From Acidovorax sp. (lineage in GTDB: Bacteria > Pseudomonadota > Gammaproteobacteria > Burkholderiales > Burkholderiaceae_C): 34,135 nucleotides of DNA. The DNA lies in contig JADMJR010000144.1 in assembly GCA_018780365.1 (NCBI GenBank), forward strand, positions 1 through 34,135, written 5' to 3'. Position numbers and translations under genes: made by a program. This document shows, piece after piece, positions 1 through 6,352 of the stretch; positions within the stretch are counted from its first letter, which is position 1; each line of letters begins with the position of its first letter. The notes below the pieces were generated by a model. That model had not been told where the DNA came from. It saw nothing but the letters and a program-made list of their open reading frames with translations, and did no database searches.

Positions 1-209
1 ACCGCGCCTAGCATCCCATCCCGCCAAGACCGCTGCGCGACCCCTGGGAGATCGTAAACACGTTCTAAGGGCGCAGGCGCGCGCAGGCCGCCCCTGACGC
101 CACAAGGCACTTGCGCGACGGTGTTTGTGGCGCAATCACGTTCTAATGCTTGCCACCGGGCCGCTCTGAGGAATACAAGGCGCGCCCACTTTCCTCTCGA
201 AAGGCATTC
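1..209. other. Leader region upstream of the first dehydrogenase gene
   Basis: No gene is seen here. The 10-base word CACGTTCTAA occurs twice in direct orientation, at 59-68 and 137-146, 78 bp apart. This spacing, in front of a plus-strand gene, could mark a regulator site, but no known box was recognised. A purine-rich GAAAGG lies just before the ATG at 210. Confidence 0.3.
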
Positions 210-1358
210 ATGACCACCACCGCCACCATCCCTACCACCGCCCTGCAATTGCGCTCGCTCGTCCAGCCCGACGGCACCTTGCAGCTCAGCCTGGAGCCCA
301 CACCCGTGCCCACGCCGGGGCCCGATGAGGTGCTGATCCAGGTGCAGGCTACGCCCATCAACCCGTCGGACATTGGCCTGCTGCTAGGCCCGGCCGATTT
401 GTCTACCGTGCAGGTCAGCGGCACGGCCGAGCGGCCGGTGGCCACGGCCCGCATCCCCGAGCGCGCCATGCCGGGCATGGCCGCACGCCTGGGCCAGAGC
501 ATGCCGGTGGGCAACGAGGGCGCGGGCCTGGTGGTGGCGGCAGGTGCATCGCCCGCCGCGCAGGCGCTGCTGGGCCGCACGGTGGCGGTGATTGGCGGCG
601 CCATGTATTCGCAATACCGCGCCATGCCTGCGTCGCAGTGCCTGCCGCTCCCGCCCGGCACCACGGCGGCCGAGGGCGCATCGTGTTTTGTGAACCCGCT
701 CACGGCGCTGGGCATGGTGGAGACGATGAAGCGCGAAGGCCACACCGCGCCGGTGCACACCGCTGCGGCCAGCAACCTGGGGCAGATGCTGAACAAGGTG
801 TGCCAGAAGGACGGCATCGCTTTGGTCAATATCGTGCGCAAGCCCGAGCAGGCGGCGCTGCTGCGCGAGATCGGTGCGCAGTATGTGTGCAACAGCAGCG
901 CGCCCACCTTCATGGCCGACCTGACGGATGCACTGGCCGCCACCGGCGCCACGATTGCGTTCGACGCCACGGGCGGCGGCACGCTGGCCGGGCAGATCCT
1001 GCAGTGCATGGAGGCCGCCATCAACCGCACGGCCAAGGAGTACAGCCGCTACGGTTCGGCCGTGCACAAGCAGGTGTATCTGTATGGCCACCTGGACACG
1101 CGGCCCACCGAAGTGCACCGCACCTTTGGCATGGCCTGGGGCATGGGTGGGTGGCTGCTGTTTCCGTTCTTGCAGAAGATTGGCAATGAGGCGACCCAGG
1201 CGCTGCGCGCGCGTGTGGCAGCGGAGCTGAAGACCACCTTTGCCAGCCACTATGCGCGCACGGTGTCGCTGGCGGGGGCGCTGAGTGCGGATGCGATTGC
1301 CTTTTATGGCCCGCGCAATACCGGGGCCAAGGTGCTGATTGATCCGTCGATGGAGTGA
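210..1358 (+). CDS. Zinc-independent medium-chain dehydrogenase/reductase (quinone oxidoreductase-like)
   Basis: Predicted 382-aa soluble NAD(P)-dependent oxidoreductase of the MDR superfamily. The N-terminal GroES-like part (about 35-150) carries the family hallmarks PGPDEVLIQVQA and INPSD, followed by GNEGAG. The Rossmann part (about 180-330) has the variant nucleotide-binding stretch AAASNLGQML in place of the usual glycine-rich loop. The structural-zinc cysteine cluster and the catalytic cysteine/histidine pattern of zinc alcohol dehydrogenases are absent, so a zinc-free quinone/enone reductase-type enzyme is likelier. I chose ATG 210 because GAAAGG precedes it and homologous MDR proteins begin near this point; an in-frame start 20 codons upstream is possible. 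The gene stands alone and is followed by a tandem palindrome array. The substrate is unknown. Confidence 0.85.
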   Translation: MTTTATIPTTALQLRSLVQPDGTLQLSLEPTPVPTPGPDEVLIQVQATPINPSDIGLLLGPADLSTVQVSGTAERPVATARIPERAMPGMAARLGQSMPVGNEGAGLVVAAGASPAAQALLGRTVAVIGGAMYSQYRAMPASQCLPLPPGTTAAEGASCFVNPLTALGMVETMKREGHTAPVHTAAASNLGQMLNKVCQKDGIALVNIVRKPEQAALLREIGAQYVCNSSAPTFMADLTDALAATGATIAFDATGGGTLAGQILQCMEAAINRTAKEYSRYGSAVHKQVYLYGHLDTRPTEVHRTFGMAWGMGGWLLFPFLQKIGNEATQALRARVAAELKTTFASHYARTVSLAGALSADAIAFYGPRNTGAKVLIDPSME

Positions 1359-1402
1359 GCAGACGCGGACGCCTTCATACGGACTCGCTTTCAACCATTC
1401 CC

Positions 1403-1737
1403 GAACGTTCGGGCTGAGCTTGTCGAAGCCTCGCGCCGCGCTTCGACAAGCTCAGCGTGAACGGGTTCTTTAGATTCACCGCCCATCCCTCAACACCGTT
1501 CGGGCTGAGCCTGTCGAAGCCCTGCACCGCGCTTGGAAAAGCTCAGCGTGAACGGGTTCTTTAGATTCACTGCCCATCCCTCAACACCGTTCGGGCTGAG
1601 CCTGTCGAAGCCTCGCACCGCGCTTGGACAAGCTCAGCGTGAACGGGTTCTTTAGATTCACCGCCCATCCCTCAACACCGTTCGGGCTGAGCCTGTCGAA
1701 GCCCTGCACCGCGCTTCGACAAACTCAGCGTGAACGG
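1403..1737. repeat. Tandem array of four palindromic units with 91-bp period
   Basis: Four copies of a long hairpin unit start at 1407, 1498, 1589 and 1680, exactly 91 bp apart. Each unit has a left arm of type GTTCGGGCTGAGCNTGTCGA and a right arm of type TTCGACAAGCTCAGCGTGAA around a roughly 10-nt loop. The three spacers (TTTAGATTCACC/TGCCCATCCC) are almost identical. The first hairpin is nearly perfect; the right arms of copies 2-4 carry scattered changes (TTGGAAAAG, TTGGACAAG, TTCGACAAA). The array fills most of the 415-bp gap between convergent genes. Such a GCTTCGACAAGCTCAG palindrome is a common dispersed repeat in betaproteobacteria. It could act as a transcription end, but no T-tract follows. 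Confidence 0.9.
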
Positions 1738-1773
1738 TTTGTGGTGTTTAAAAGCGGCGCGCTTCCGCTGCAT

Positions 1774-2454
1774 TCAAGCCGCAGCCGCCGCCCGCACCAG
1801 CGCCAGCAATGGCTCGCGCGGGCCCAGCAGCGCATCGCCGCCCAGCAACCGCAGCGCCCCGCCCTGGCTTGTGACCACCAGCTGTGGCACACCACGCGCC
1901 CCCACGGCGCGCAGCATGGCCTGGGCGGTAGCAGTACGTTCGGCGGTGGCGCGCTGCAAGGCAGTGTCGGGCGCCAGGGCCAGGGCCGCGGCTTCTTGCA
2001 GGCCCAGGGCGCGCAGCACCTCGGCGATCACGGCCGGGTCGGTGTTGTCGCGGCCATCCACATAGCGGGCATGCTGCAGGGCGTGCAGGGCGTGCAGCGC
2101 GTCCAGCTCGCGCTCAGGCGCGGTCTGCGCCACGGCCGTGAGGGCCAGCGTGGCGGGGCCGGAGTCAAAACGCCCATTCGCTGCGCCCAGGATCTGGTCG
2201 CGGTAGGCCTGCGTAAAAGGCTGGCCGGTGAGCTGCTGGATGCGCTGGTCATTGGCCCAGGCGTAGGCGGCAAATTGCGCGTCCATAGGCCGCGCGCCTG
2301 CGCCTGCAAACAGGCCGGTGGGGGCGAGTTCCACATTGACACCTTCCACGCCCCGCAGGTACTGCAGCGCGGGCGCGGCGGCGTAGCACCAGCCGCACAG
2401 GGGGTCGAACAGGTAGGTCACGGTGACGGTGGGCATGGAGGGCATGGAGGGCAT
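1774..2454 (-). CDS. DsbA-family (FrnE-like) thioredoxin-fold protein with CGWC motif
   Basis: Predicted 226-aa protein of the DsbA/2-hydroxychromene isomerase-like thioredoxin superfamily. The first strand leads straight into FDPLCGWCYAAAPAL, so the redox pair is C20 and C23. A helical insertion domain follows (about 60-165), then a cis-proline-type loop in GARGVPQLVV. There is no signal peptide, which suggests a cytoplasmic thiol-disulfide role as in FrnE-type proteins rather than periplasmic DsbA. The start is ambiguous: the first codons are three 9-nt repeats reading MPS-MPS-MPT, giving possible ATGs at 2454, 2445 and 2436. Only 3 nt separate ATG 2454 from the stop of the upstream 91-aa gene, so the two are likely co-transcribed. 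The client is unknown. Confidence 0.85.
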   Translation of the reverse strand: MPSMPSMPTVTVTYLFDPLCGWCYAAAPALQYLRGVEGVNVELAPTGLFAGAGARPMDAQFAAYAWANDQRIQQLTGQPFTQAYRDQILGAANGRFDSGPATLALTAVAQTAPERELDALHALHALQHARYVDGRDNTDPAVIAEVLRALGLQEAAALALAPDTALQRATAERTATAQAMLRAVGARGVPQLVVTSQGGALRLLGGDALLGPREPLLALVRAAAAA

Positions 2455-2455
2455 G
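2430..2455. repeat. 9-bp tandem repeat across the start of the DsbA-family gene
   Basis: The plus strand reads GGGCATGGA three times in a row at the 5' end of the minus-strand gene. Each unit supplies one in-frame ATG. Gain or loss of a unit would add or remove three residues without shifting the frame. Confidence 0.75.
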
Positions 2456-2457
2456 GA

Positions 2458-2733
2458 TCAGGGTCTTTCTTGAGGGTCTGAGGTTTCGGACGCGGCCAGT
2501 GCGGCTTCAAACGCCGCGATCTCTTCGGCCAGCGTGCCCCGGCTGCGGAAGTGGCGGGCGGCGCGGTCGTACCAGTTTTCAGCGTCTTCCAAATCACCTT
2601 CCTGCAGGTGCAAGATGCCGTGAAGCCACGCACCGAGCATGGAGCCGTCGTGTTGCACCAGATCGTGCGCCGCGCTCCAGCGCCCGGCGTGCAGGTGCTG
2701 CAGGACTTGTTGGAGGGAGTGTGTTGCGGTCAC
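2458..2733 (-). CDS. Small helical protein of unknown function (TPR-like)
   Basis: Predicted 91-aa protein starting with GTG at 2733, preceded by AAAGGA at a suitable distance. The sequence is almost all helix, with the repeat-like stretch LQEGDLEDAENWYDRAARHF, which resembles one tetratricopeptide (TPR) hairpin and suggests a protein-protein contact. No catalytic motif, signal peptide or membrane segment is seen. It lies 44 nt downstream of the MBL-fold gene and 3 nt upstream of the CGWC gene, so the three probably form one transcript. The region just upstream (2745-2757) contains a fragment related to the GCTATTGAAA palindrome family found elsewhere in the window. I do not recognise the family firmly. 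Confidence 0.7.
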   Translation of the reverse strand: MTATHSLQQVLQHLHAGRWSAAHDLVQHDGSMLGAWLHGILHLQEGDLEDAENWYDRAARHFRSRGTLAEEIAAFEAALAASETSDPQERP

Positions 2734-2777
2734 GATCTGGTTCCTTTCAATAGCTGGCTTTGACGGCCTCTACCACT

Positions 2778-3644
2778 TCACCACTTCATCTCGCCCTTGT
2801 TCACCTTGGCGCCGATGTCCAGCGACAGGCCCATGGGCGCTGCGGGGTAGGCCTTTTTCATCGCGTCGATGAGTTCGGCACTGGTCTTGGTGGCGGCGGC
2901 GTTCTTTTCAAACGCTTGCAGATAACCCTTGGTGTAGCTGATGTTGGCGGCATCCAGCGCGCCACCGGCGGGCATGTGGCCGGGCACTACCACCGTGGGC
3001 TGCAGCGCGGCCATCTCGTCGAGCTGGGCCACCCAGGCGCTGCGCTCGGCCACGGTTTGTGTGTCGGCCGTCCACACGTGGGTGTTGGTGCCCACCACGC
3101 CGATGTTGCCCACGATGGCCTTGATGGACGGAATCCACGCATAGGGGCGGTGCGCCAGCAGGCCGGTGGTGCCACGGATCTCGACCACCTGGCCGTCCAC
3201 GCTCAGCGTGTTGCCGCTGATGGCCTTGGGCAGCACAGGCGTGCGCGGTGCGTTGGCGCCCATCTTGGGGCCCCAGAACGAGAGCTTGGTAGCGAGCTTG
3301 GCGTTGATCTTCTCCAGCACGGCGGGCGTGGTCACCACATCGGCCTTGGGGAAGATTTCCTTCAGCGTCTCGACGCCAAAGTAGTAGTCGGGGTCGGCCT
3401 GGCTCACGTAGATAGTCTTCAGCTCTTTGCCGGTGTCGAGCACGTTGGCGGCAATGCGCAGCGCGTCGGCACGGGTGAAACCGGCGTCGATGACCATGGC
3501 CTCCTTCTCGCCGTAGACCAGCGTGGAGTTCACGTTGAAGCTGTTGCCGTCGGCGTTGTAGACCTTGACCTGCAGGGGCTGGGCAGCCTGGGCGCCGGTG
3601 AAGGCAACGGCGAGGGTGGCGGCGATGAGGGTGGTGCGGAACAT
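2778..3644 (-). CDS. Secreted MBL-fold protein with degenerate metal-binding motif
   Basis: Predicted 288-aa protein with a clear Sec signal peptide (MFRTTLIAATLAVAFTGAQA, cleavage after about residue 20), so periplasmic. The fold pattern is metallo-beta-lactamase: an N-terminal strand pair ending AMVIDAGFTRADA, then the position of the HxHxDH signature, and a late VVVPGHMPAGG. The signature reads QADPDYYFG (about 82-90): the acidic residue is kept, but the metal-binding histidines are replaced by Gln, Asp and Tyr. Classical di-zinc chemistry is therefore doubtful. It could use other ligands, bind one metal, or act without catalysis. It is divergent from the LysR gene at 3768, which is the likely regulator, and leads a probable three-gene transcript. 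Confidence 0.8.
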   Translation of the reverse strand: MFRTTLIAATLAVAFTGAQAAQPLQVKVYNADGNSFNVNSTLVYGEKEAMVIDAGFTRADALRIAANVLDTGKELKTIYVSQADPDYYFGVETLKEIFPKADVVTTPAVLEKINAKLATKLSFWGPKMGANAPRTPVLPKAISGNTLSVDGQVVEIRGTTGLLAHRPYAWIPSIKAIVGNIGVVGTNTHVWTADTQTVAERSAWVAQLDEMAALQPTVVVPGHMPAGGALDAANISYTKGYLQAFEKNAAATKTSAELIDAMKKAYPAAPMGLSLDIGAKVNKGEMKW

Positions 3645-3767
3645 GGTGATTTCTCCAGGGTTTTGAGAGGTTGTGTAGATGACGGAATGAAGTTTATTTG
3701 CTCCAATCGATCTAATAAACCCGATAATTCGCGCATATTTGTTTCATCAATCGATCAAATAACCTCT
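3645..3767. promoter_or_regulatory. Divergent promoter region with paired CAATCGATC sites
   Basis: This AT-rich gap separates the MBL-fold gene and its LysR neighbour. The word CAATCGATC occurs at 3704-3712 and 3748-3756, 44 bp apart. They are flanked by an inverted pair, TTATTTG at 3694-3700 and CAAATAA at 3756-3762. Two such sites in a divergent gap fit a LysR recognition plus activation site layout. The assignment is inference. Confidence 0.5.
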
Positions 3768-4661
3768 ATGGACCGCCTGACCGCCATGCATGTGTTTGCC
3801 GAAGTCGCCACCAGCGGCAGCTTCAGCGCCACGGCCGACAAACTGGATATGTCGCGTGCCATGGTCACCCGCTACGTGGGCGAGATGGAGCAGTGGCTGC
3901 AGGCGCGGCTCTTGCAGCGCACCACCCGCAGCGTGACGCTGACCGACGCGGGCGAACACGCGCTGCGCCGCTGCCAGCAGATGCTGGCGCTGAGCCAGGA
4001 CTTGGAAGAAGAAACCGCCAGCACCACCGAGGGCGAGCTGCGCGGCCAGCTGCGGCTGACCTGCAGTGTGTCGTTTGCGTTTGCGCAGATGGGCGCGGCG
4101 ATTGCCGACTTTCTGGCCCAGCACCCGCAGCTCAAGATCGACCTGGACGCGAGCGAGGGCTCCGTGAACCTGGTGGAGCGCCGCATCGACCTGGCCATCC
4201 GCATCAGCGCCGAGCCCGACCCGCTGCTTATCGGCAGGCCGCTGGCGCGGTGTGATTCGGTGCTGGTGGCCTCGCCCGCCTACCTGGCCGCGCACGGCAC
4301 GCCGCAGGTGCCTGCCGATCTGGCGCAGCACCGGTGCCTGAGTTACGCCAACTTTGGCAAAAGCGTGTGGCCGCTGACGCAGGGCGACGTGGTGGAACGC
4401 GTGGGCGTGAGCGGCCATTTCAGCGCCAACGAGGCCACTACGCTGATGCGCGCGGCGCTGGCGGGTGGTGGCATTGCGATGCAGCCGACGTACCTGGTGA
4501 ACCCGTTGCTGCGCAGTGGCGAGTTGCAGGCCGTGCTGCCCGCGTGGGACTTGCCGGTGATGACGATTTATGCGCTGTACCCGTCACGCAGGCACCTGTC
4601 GCCTGCGGTGCGGGCGCTGCTGGATTTTTTGGTGGAGAGGTTTGCGGGGATGCCGTGGTGA
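3768..4661 (+). CDS. LysR-family transcriptional regulator (divergent from MBL-fold gene)
   Basis: Predicted 297-aa LTTR of normal length. The N-terminal winged HTH (about 1-60) reads MDRLTAMHVFAEVATSGSFS and later RTTRSVTLTDAGE, the conserved end of the HTH and linker. The rest (about 90-295) is a two-lobed periplasmic-binding-type effector domain with the landmarks RRIDLAIRIS and LVASPAYLAAHG. It belongs to the subgroup that includes DmlR-like and aromatic/aldehyde-responsive regulators. The reading frame stays open far upstream, but codon quality and the family start point to ATG 3768. It is transcribed away from the MBL-fold gene and probably controls that transcript and itself. The effector is unknown. 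Confidence 0.9.
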   Translation: MDRLTAMHVFAEVATSGSFSATADKLDMSRAMVTRYVGEMEQWLQARLLQRTTRSVTLTDAGEHALRRCQQMLALSQDLEEETASTTEGELRGQLRLTCSVSFAFAQMGAAIADFLAQHPQLKIDLDASEGSVNLVERRIDLAIRISAEPDPLLIGRPLARCDSVLVASPAYLAAHGTPQVPADLAQHRCLSYANFGKSVWPLTQGDVVERVGVSGHFSANEATTLMRAALAGGGIAMQPTYLVNPLLRSGELQAVLPAWDLPVMTIYALYPSRRHLSPAVRALLDFLVERFAGMPW

Positions 4662-4682
4662 GGAACTTTCGCTTCGGCTGAA

Positions 4683-4752
4683 AAGCTACTAATTTGATAG
4701 CTTCCAGCGCTTATCCATCAGGCGCCAGGGGCCCATTTGGTTTGATTTTTCA
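4683..4752. repeat. GCTAT...ATAGC-type intergenic repeat, copy 1
   Basis: The sequence has a short palindrome, AGCTACTAATTTGATAGCT, followed by CCAGCGCTTATCCATCAGGC, then GCCAGGGGCCCATTTGG and a TTTGATTTTTCA tail. The order of elements matches the copy at 10161-10230. It lies directly after the LysR gene between convergent genes and may help end transcription. Confidence 0.75.
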
Positions 4753-4777
4753 CCCCCCTTTGAAAGCGCGCTGACAC

Positions 4778-4884
4778 TCCCTCTCCCCTGGTGGGAGAGG
4801 GTTGGGGAGAGGGGGGAGGATGGAGCGCGGCGCCCCAAAGAAGAGCCCCCTCTCCCCGGCCCTCTCCCGCGAGGGGAGAGGGAG
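4778..4884. repeat. Pair of CCCTCTCCC/GGGAGAGGG elements in inverted orientation
   Basis: Two copies of a 38-39-bp element face each other: 4778-4815 and 4846-4884. Each copy is itself a hairpin (CCCTCTCCCC...GGGGAGAGGG). The whole region could fold into a very strong stem on either strand. It lies between the convergent LysR (ends 4661) and Bug (ends 4931) genes, so a bidirectional stop is plausible. Elements of this kind are known as dispersed REP-like repeats in many proteobacteria. Confidence 0.85.
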
Positions 4885-4930
4885 TGAAGACCGGGGTGGC
4901 GCGTGTTGCCACCGCCGCCGGGCCTGCGGC

Positions 4931-5914
4931 TTACTCGGCCTCAATCCCCGCCGCCTTGATCACTTTGCCCCACTTCTGGGTTTCGGCGGCCTGGAACTTG
5001 GCGAGTTCATCGGGCGTGGTGGTCCAGGCTTCGGAGCCCGCGTTGTCGAAGAAGCTCTTGGCCGCTGCGCTCTTGGTAGCGGCGGTCAGCAGCTCGTTCA
5101 GGCGCGCCACCACCGGTGCGGGCGTGCCGGCAGGCACATACGCCGCAAACCAGTAGCCCATGTCGTAGCCCTTCACACCGGCCTCGTCGATGGTGGGCAC
5201 GTCAGGCAGTTGGGTGCTGCGTTTTTGCGTGGAGTAGCCCAGCTTGCCCGCCTTCACCTGCGGCACGCCGGTGGAGGTGTCGGTGATCATCAAATCGATC
5301 TGCCCGCCCAGCAGGTCGGTGATAGCCAGCGGGTTGCTCTTGTAGGGCACGTGCAGGATGTCCACGCCCGCCAGCTGCTTGAGCAGCTCGCCCGCCATGC
5401 GGCTCGACGAACTGCCGCTGCCAAAACTGAGCTTGCCGGGGTTCTTCTTGGCAAAGGCCAGCAGTTCGCCCACGTTCTTGTACGGCGCGCCGGCGTTGAC
5501 CACCAGCACCTGCCCGCCCTTGCCCAGGCCCGTCACGGGCGCAAAGTCCTTCACCGGGTCGTACGAGAGCTTCTTGTACAGATGCTCGTTGGCCGCGTGC
5601 GTCGTGTTGGTGGTGATGAGCACGCTGTACCCGTCGGCCGCCGCCTTGGCCACTGCCGACGCCGCGATCATGCCGCTGGCACCGGCCTTGTTGTCGATGA
5701 CCACCGCCTGCTTCGTGTCGGCGGTGATGGACTGGCCCAGCGCGCGCGCCAGCTGGTCGGTGGCGCTGCCGGCCGCGAACGGCACGACGAAGGTGATGGG
5801 CTTGGCGGGGTAGGCACCGGCCGCCTGGGCCAGCGCAGCAGGGGCGTGCAGTGCACCCAGCGCCAGTACGGCGGCAGTGGTGAGCAGAGCGCGGCGGGGG
5901 GATGAATGGGTCAT
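4931..5914 (-). CDS. Bug-family (TctC-type) periplasmic solute-binding protein
   Basis: Predicted 327-aa extracytoplasmic receptor of the Bug/TctC family, which binds carboxylates and related small molecules, often for tripartite tricarboxylate transporters. A signal peptide is clear (arginines, hydrophobic stretch to AALAQA). Family landmarks follow: YPAKPITFVVPFAAGSATD near the mature N-terminus, VVIDNKAGASG, then YKSNPLAITDLLGGQID and VPTIDEAGVKGYD. ATG 5914 is preceded by AGGAGACAAC. It is the last gene of the AtuA-like operon, 42 nt after the AtuA-C-like gene. No TctA/TctB membrane genes are near, so the membrane partner must be elsewhere, as is common for Bug proteins. The ligand is unknown, though the operon suggests an acid of the AtuA-linked pathway. 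Confidence 0.92.
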   Translation of the reverse strand: MTHSSPRRALLTTAAVLALGALHAPAALAQAAGAYPAKPITFVVPFAAGSATDQLARALGQSITADTKQAVVIDNKAGASGMIAASAVAKAAADGYSVLITTNTTHAANEHLYKKLSYDPVKDFAPVTGLGKGGQVLVVNAGAPYKNVGELLAFAKKNPGKLSFGSGSSSSRMAGELLKQLAGVDILHVPYKSNPLAITDLLGGQIDLMITDTSTGVPQVKAGKLGYSTQKRSTQLPDVPTIDEAGVKGYDMGYWFAAYVPAGTPAPVVARLNELLTAATKSAAAKSFFDNAGSEAWTTTPDELAKFQAAETQKWGKVIKAAGIEAE

Positions 5915-5956
5915 GTTGTCTCCTGGTGTTCGTATGGGTGGAAAAGAAAAACGGGG

Positions 5957-6331
5957 CTACACGGAAGGGCCGCCAAAGTACGGCGCCAGGTGCGCAGGCA
6001 CGGTGACGGGCATATCGAGCAGCAGGTAGCTCAGCGCCTTGCCGTGGCTGTCGAGGTTGAGCGCGTCGTTCACGCCGCCGTCCAGCACGTCGTCCAGCAC
6101 GATGTTCATGGCCTGCAACTGGGGCACCAGGTAGCGCGTGACCTGGCGCGGCTGGCGCAGCGCGAACTGGCGCGCCACGGCGGCTTCGGTGACCTGTTCG
6201 ACCAGCACATCCCACAGCGCGGGGTGCCAGGCGATGACGCTGATGTTGGAGCGGTTGCCTTTGTCGCCCGTGCGGCTGTGGGCCAGGCGGTACAAAGGCA
6301 CGGTGATCGTTGAAGCGGTGGCGGAAGTCAT
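5957..6331 (-). CDS. AtuA C-terminal-domain-like (ferredoxin-like fold) protein
   Basis: Predicted 124-aa protein matching the small domain that accompanies AtuA/DUF1446 proteins, here as a separate gene. Conserved features are LYRLAHSRTGDKGNRSNIS near the start and NIVLDDVLDGGVNDALNLD in the second half. No signal or membrane segment is present. I chose ATG 6331 because AAGGA lies about 9 nt upstream; an in-frame ATG at 6349 is only 3 nt after the AtuA stop and has no such site. It sits between the AtuA-like and Bug genes in one operon and is probably a subunit of the AtuA-like protein. In other bacteria the two parts can be fused. Reaction unknown. Confidence 0.85.
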   Translation of the reverse strand: MTSATASTITVPLYRLAHSRTGDKGNRSNISVIAWHPALWDVLVEQVTEAAVARQFALRQPRQVTRYLVPQLQAMNIVLDDVLDGGVNDALNLDSHGKALSYLLLDMPVTVPAHLAPYFGGPSV

Positions 6332-6352
6332 GGTGCGCGGGTCCTTCATCGA

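Noticed and set aside
1403-1737. CRISPR array
   Set aside because: The period is 91 bp, the spacers are nearly identical to one another and the repeats are long imperfect hairpins; there are no cas genes.
1624-2481. Open frame starting inside the tandem repeat array
   Set aside because: It runs through repeat units and then antisense to the CGWC gene; no plausible protein features.
2760-3767. Long open frame that extends the first LysR gene about 336 codons upstream
   Set aside because: It is antisense to the MBL-fold gene, and LTTR proteins start at the HTH; the extension has no domain and is a high-GC frame shadow.
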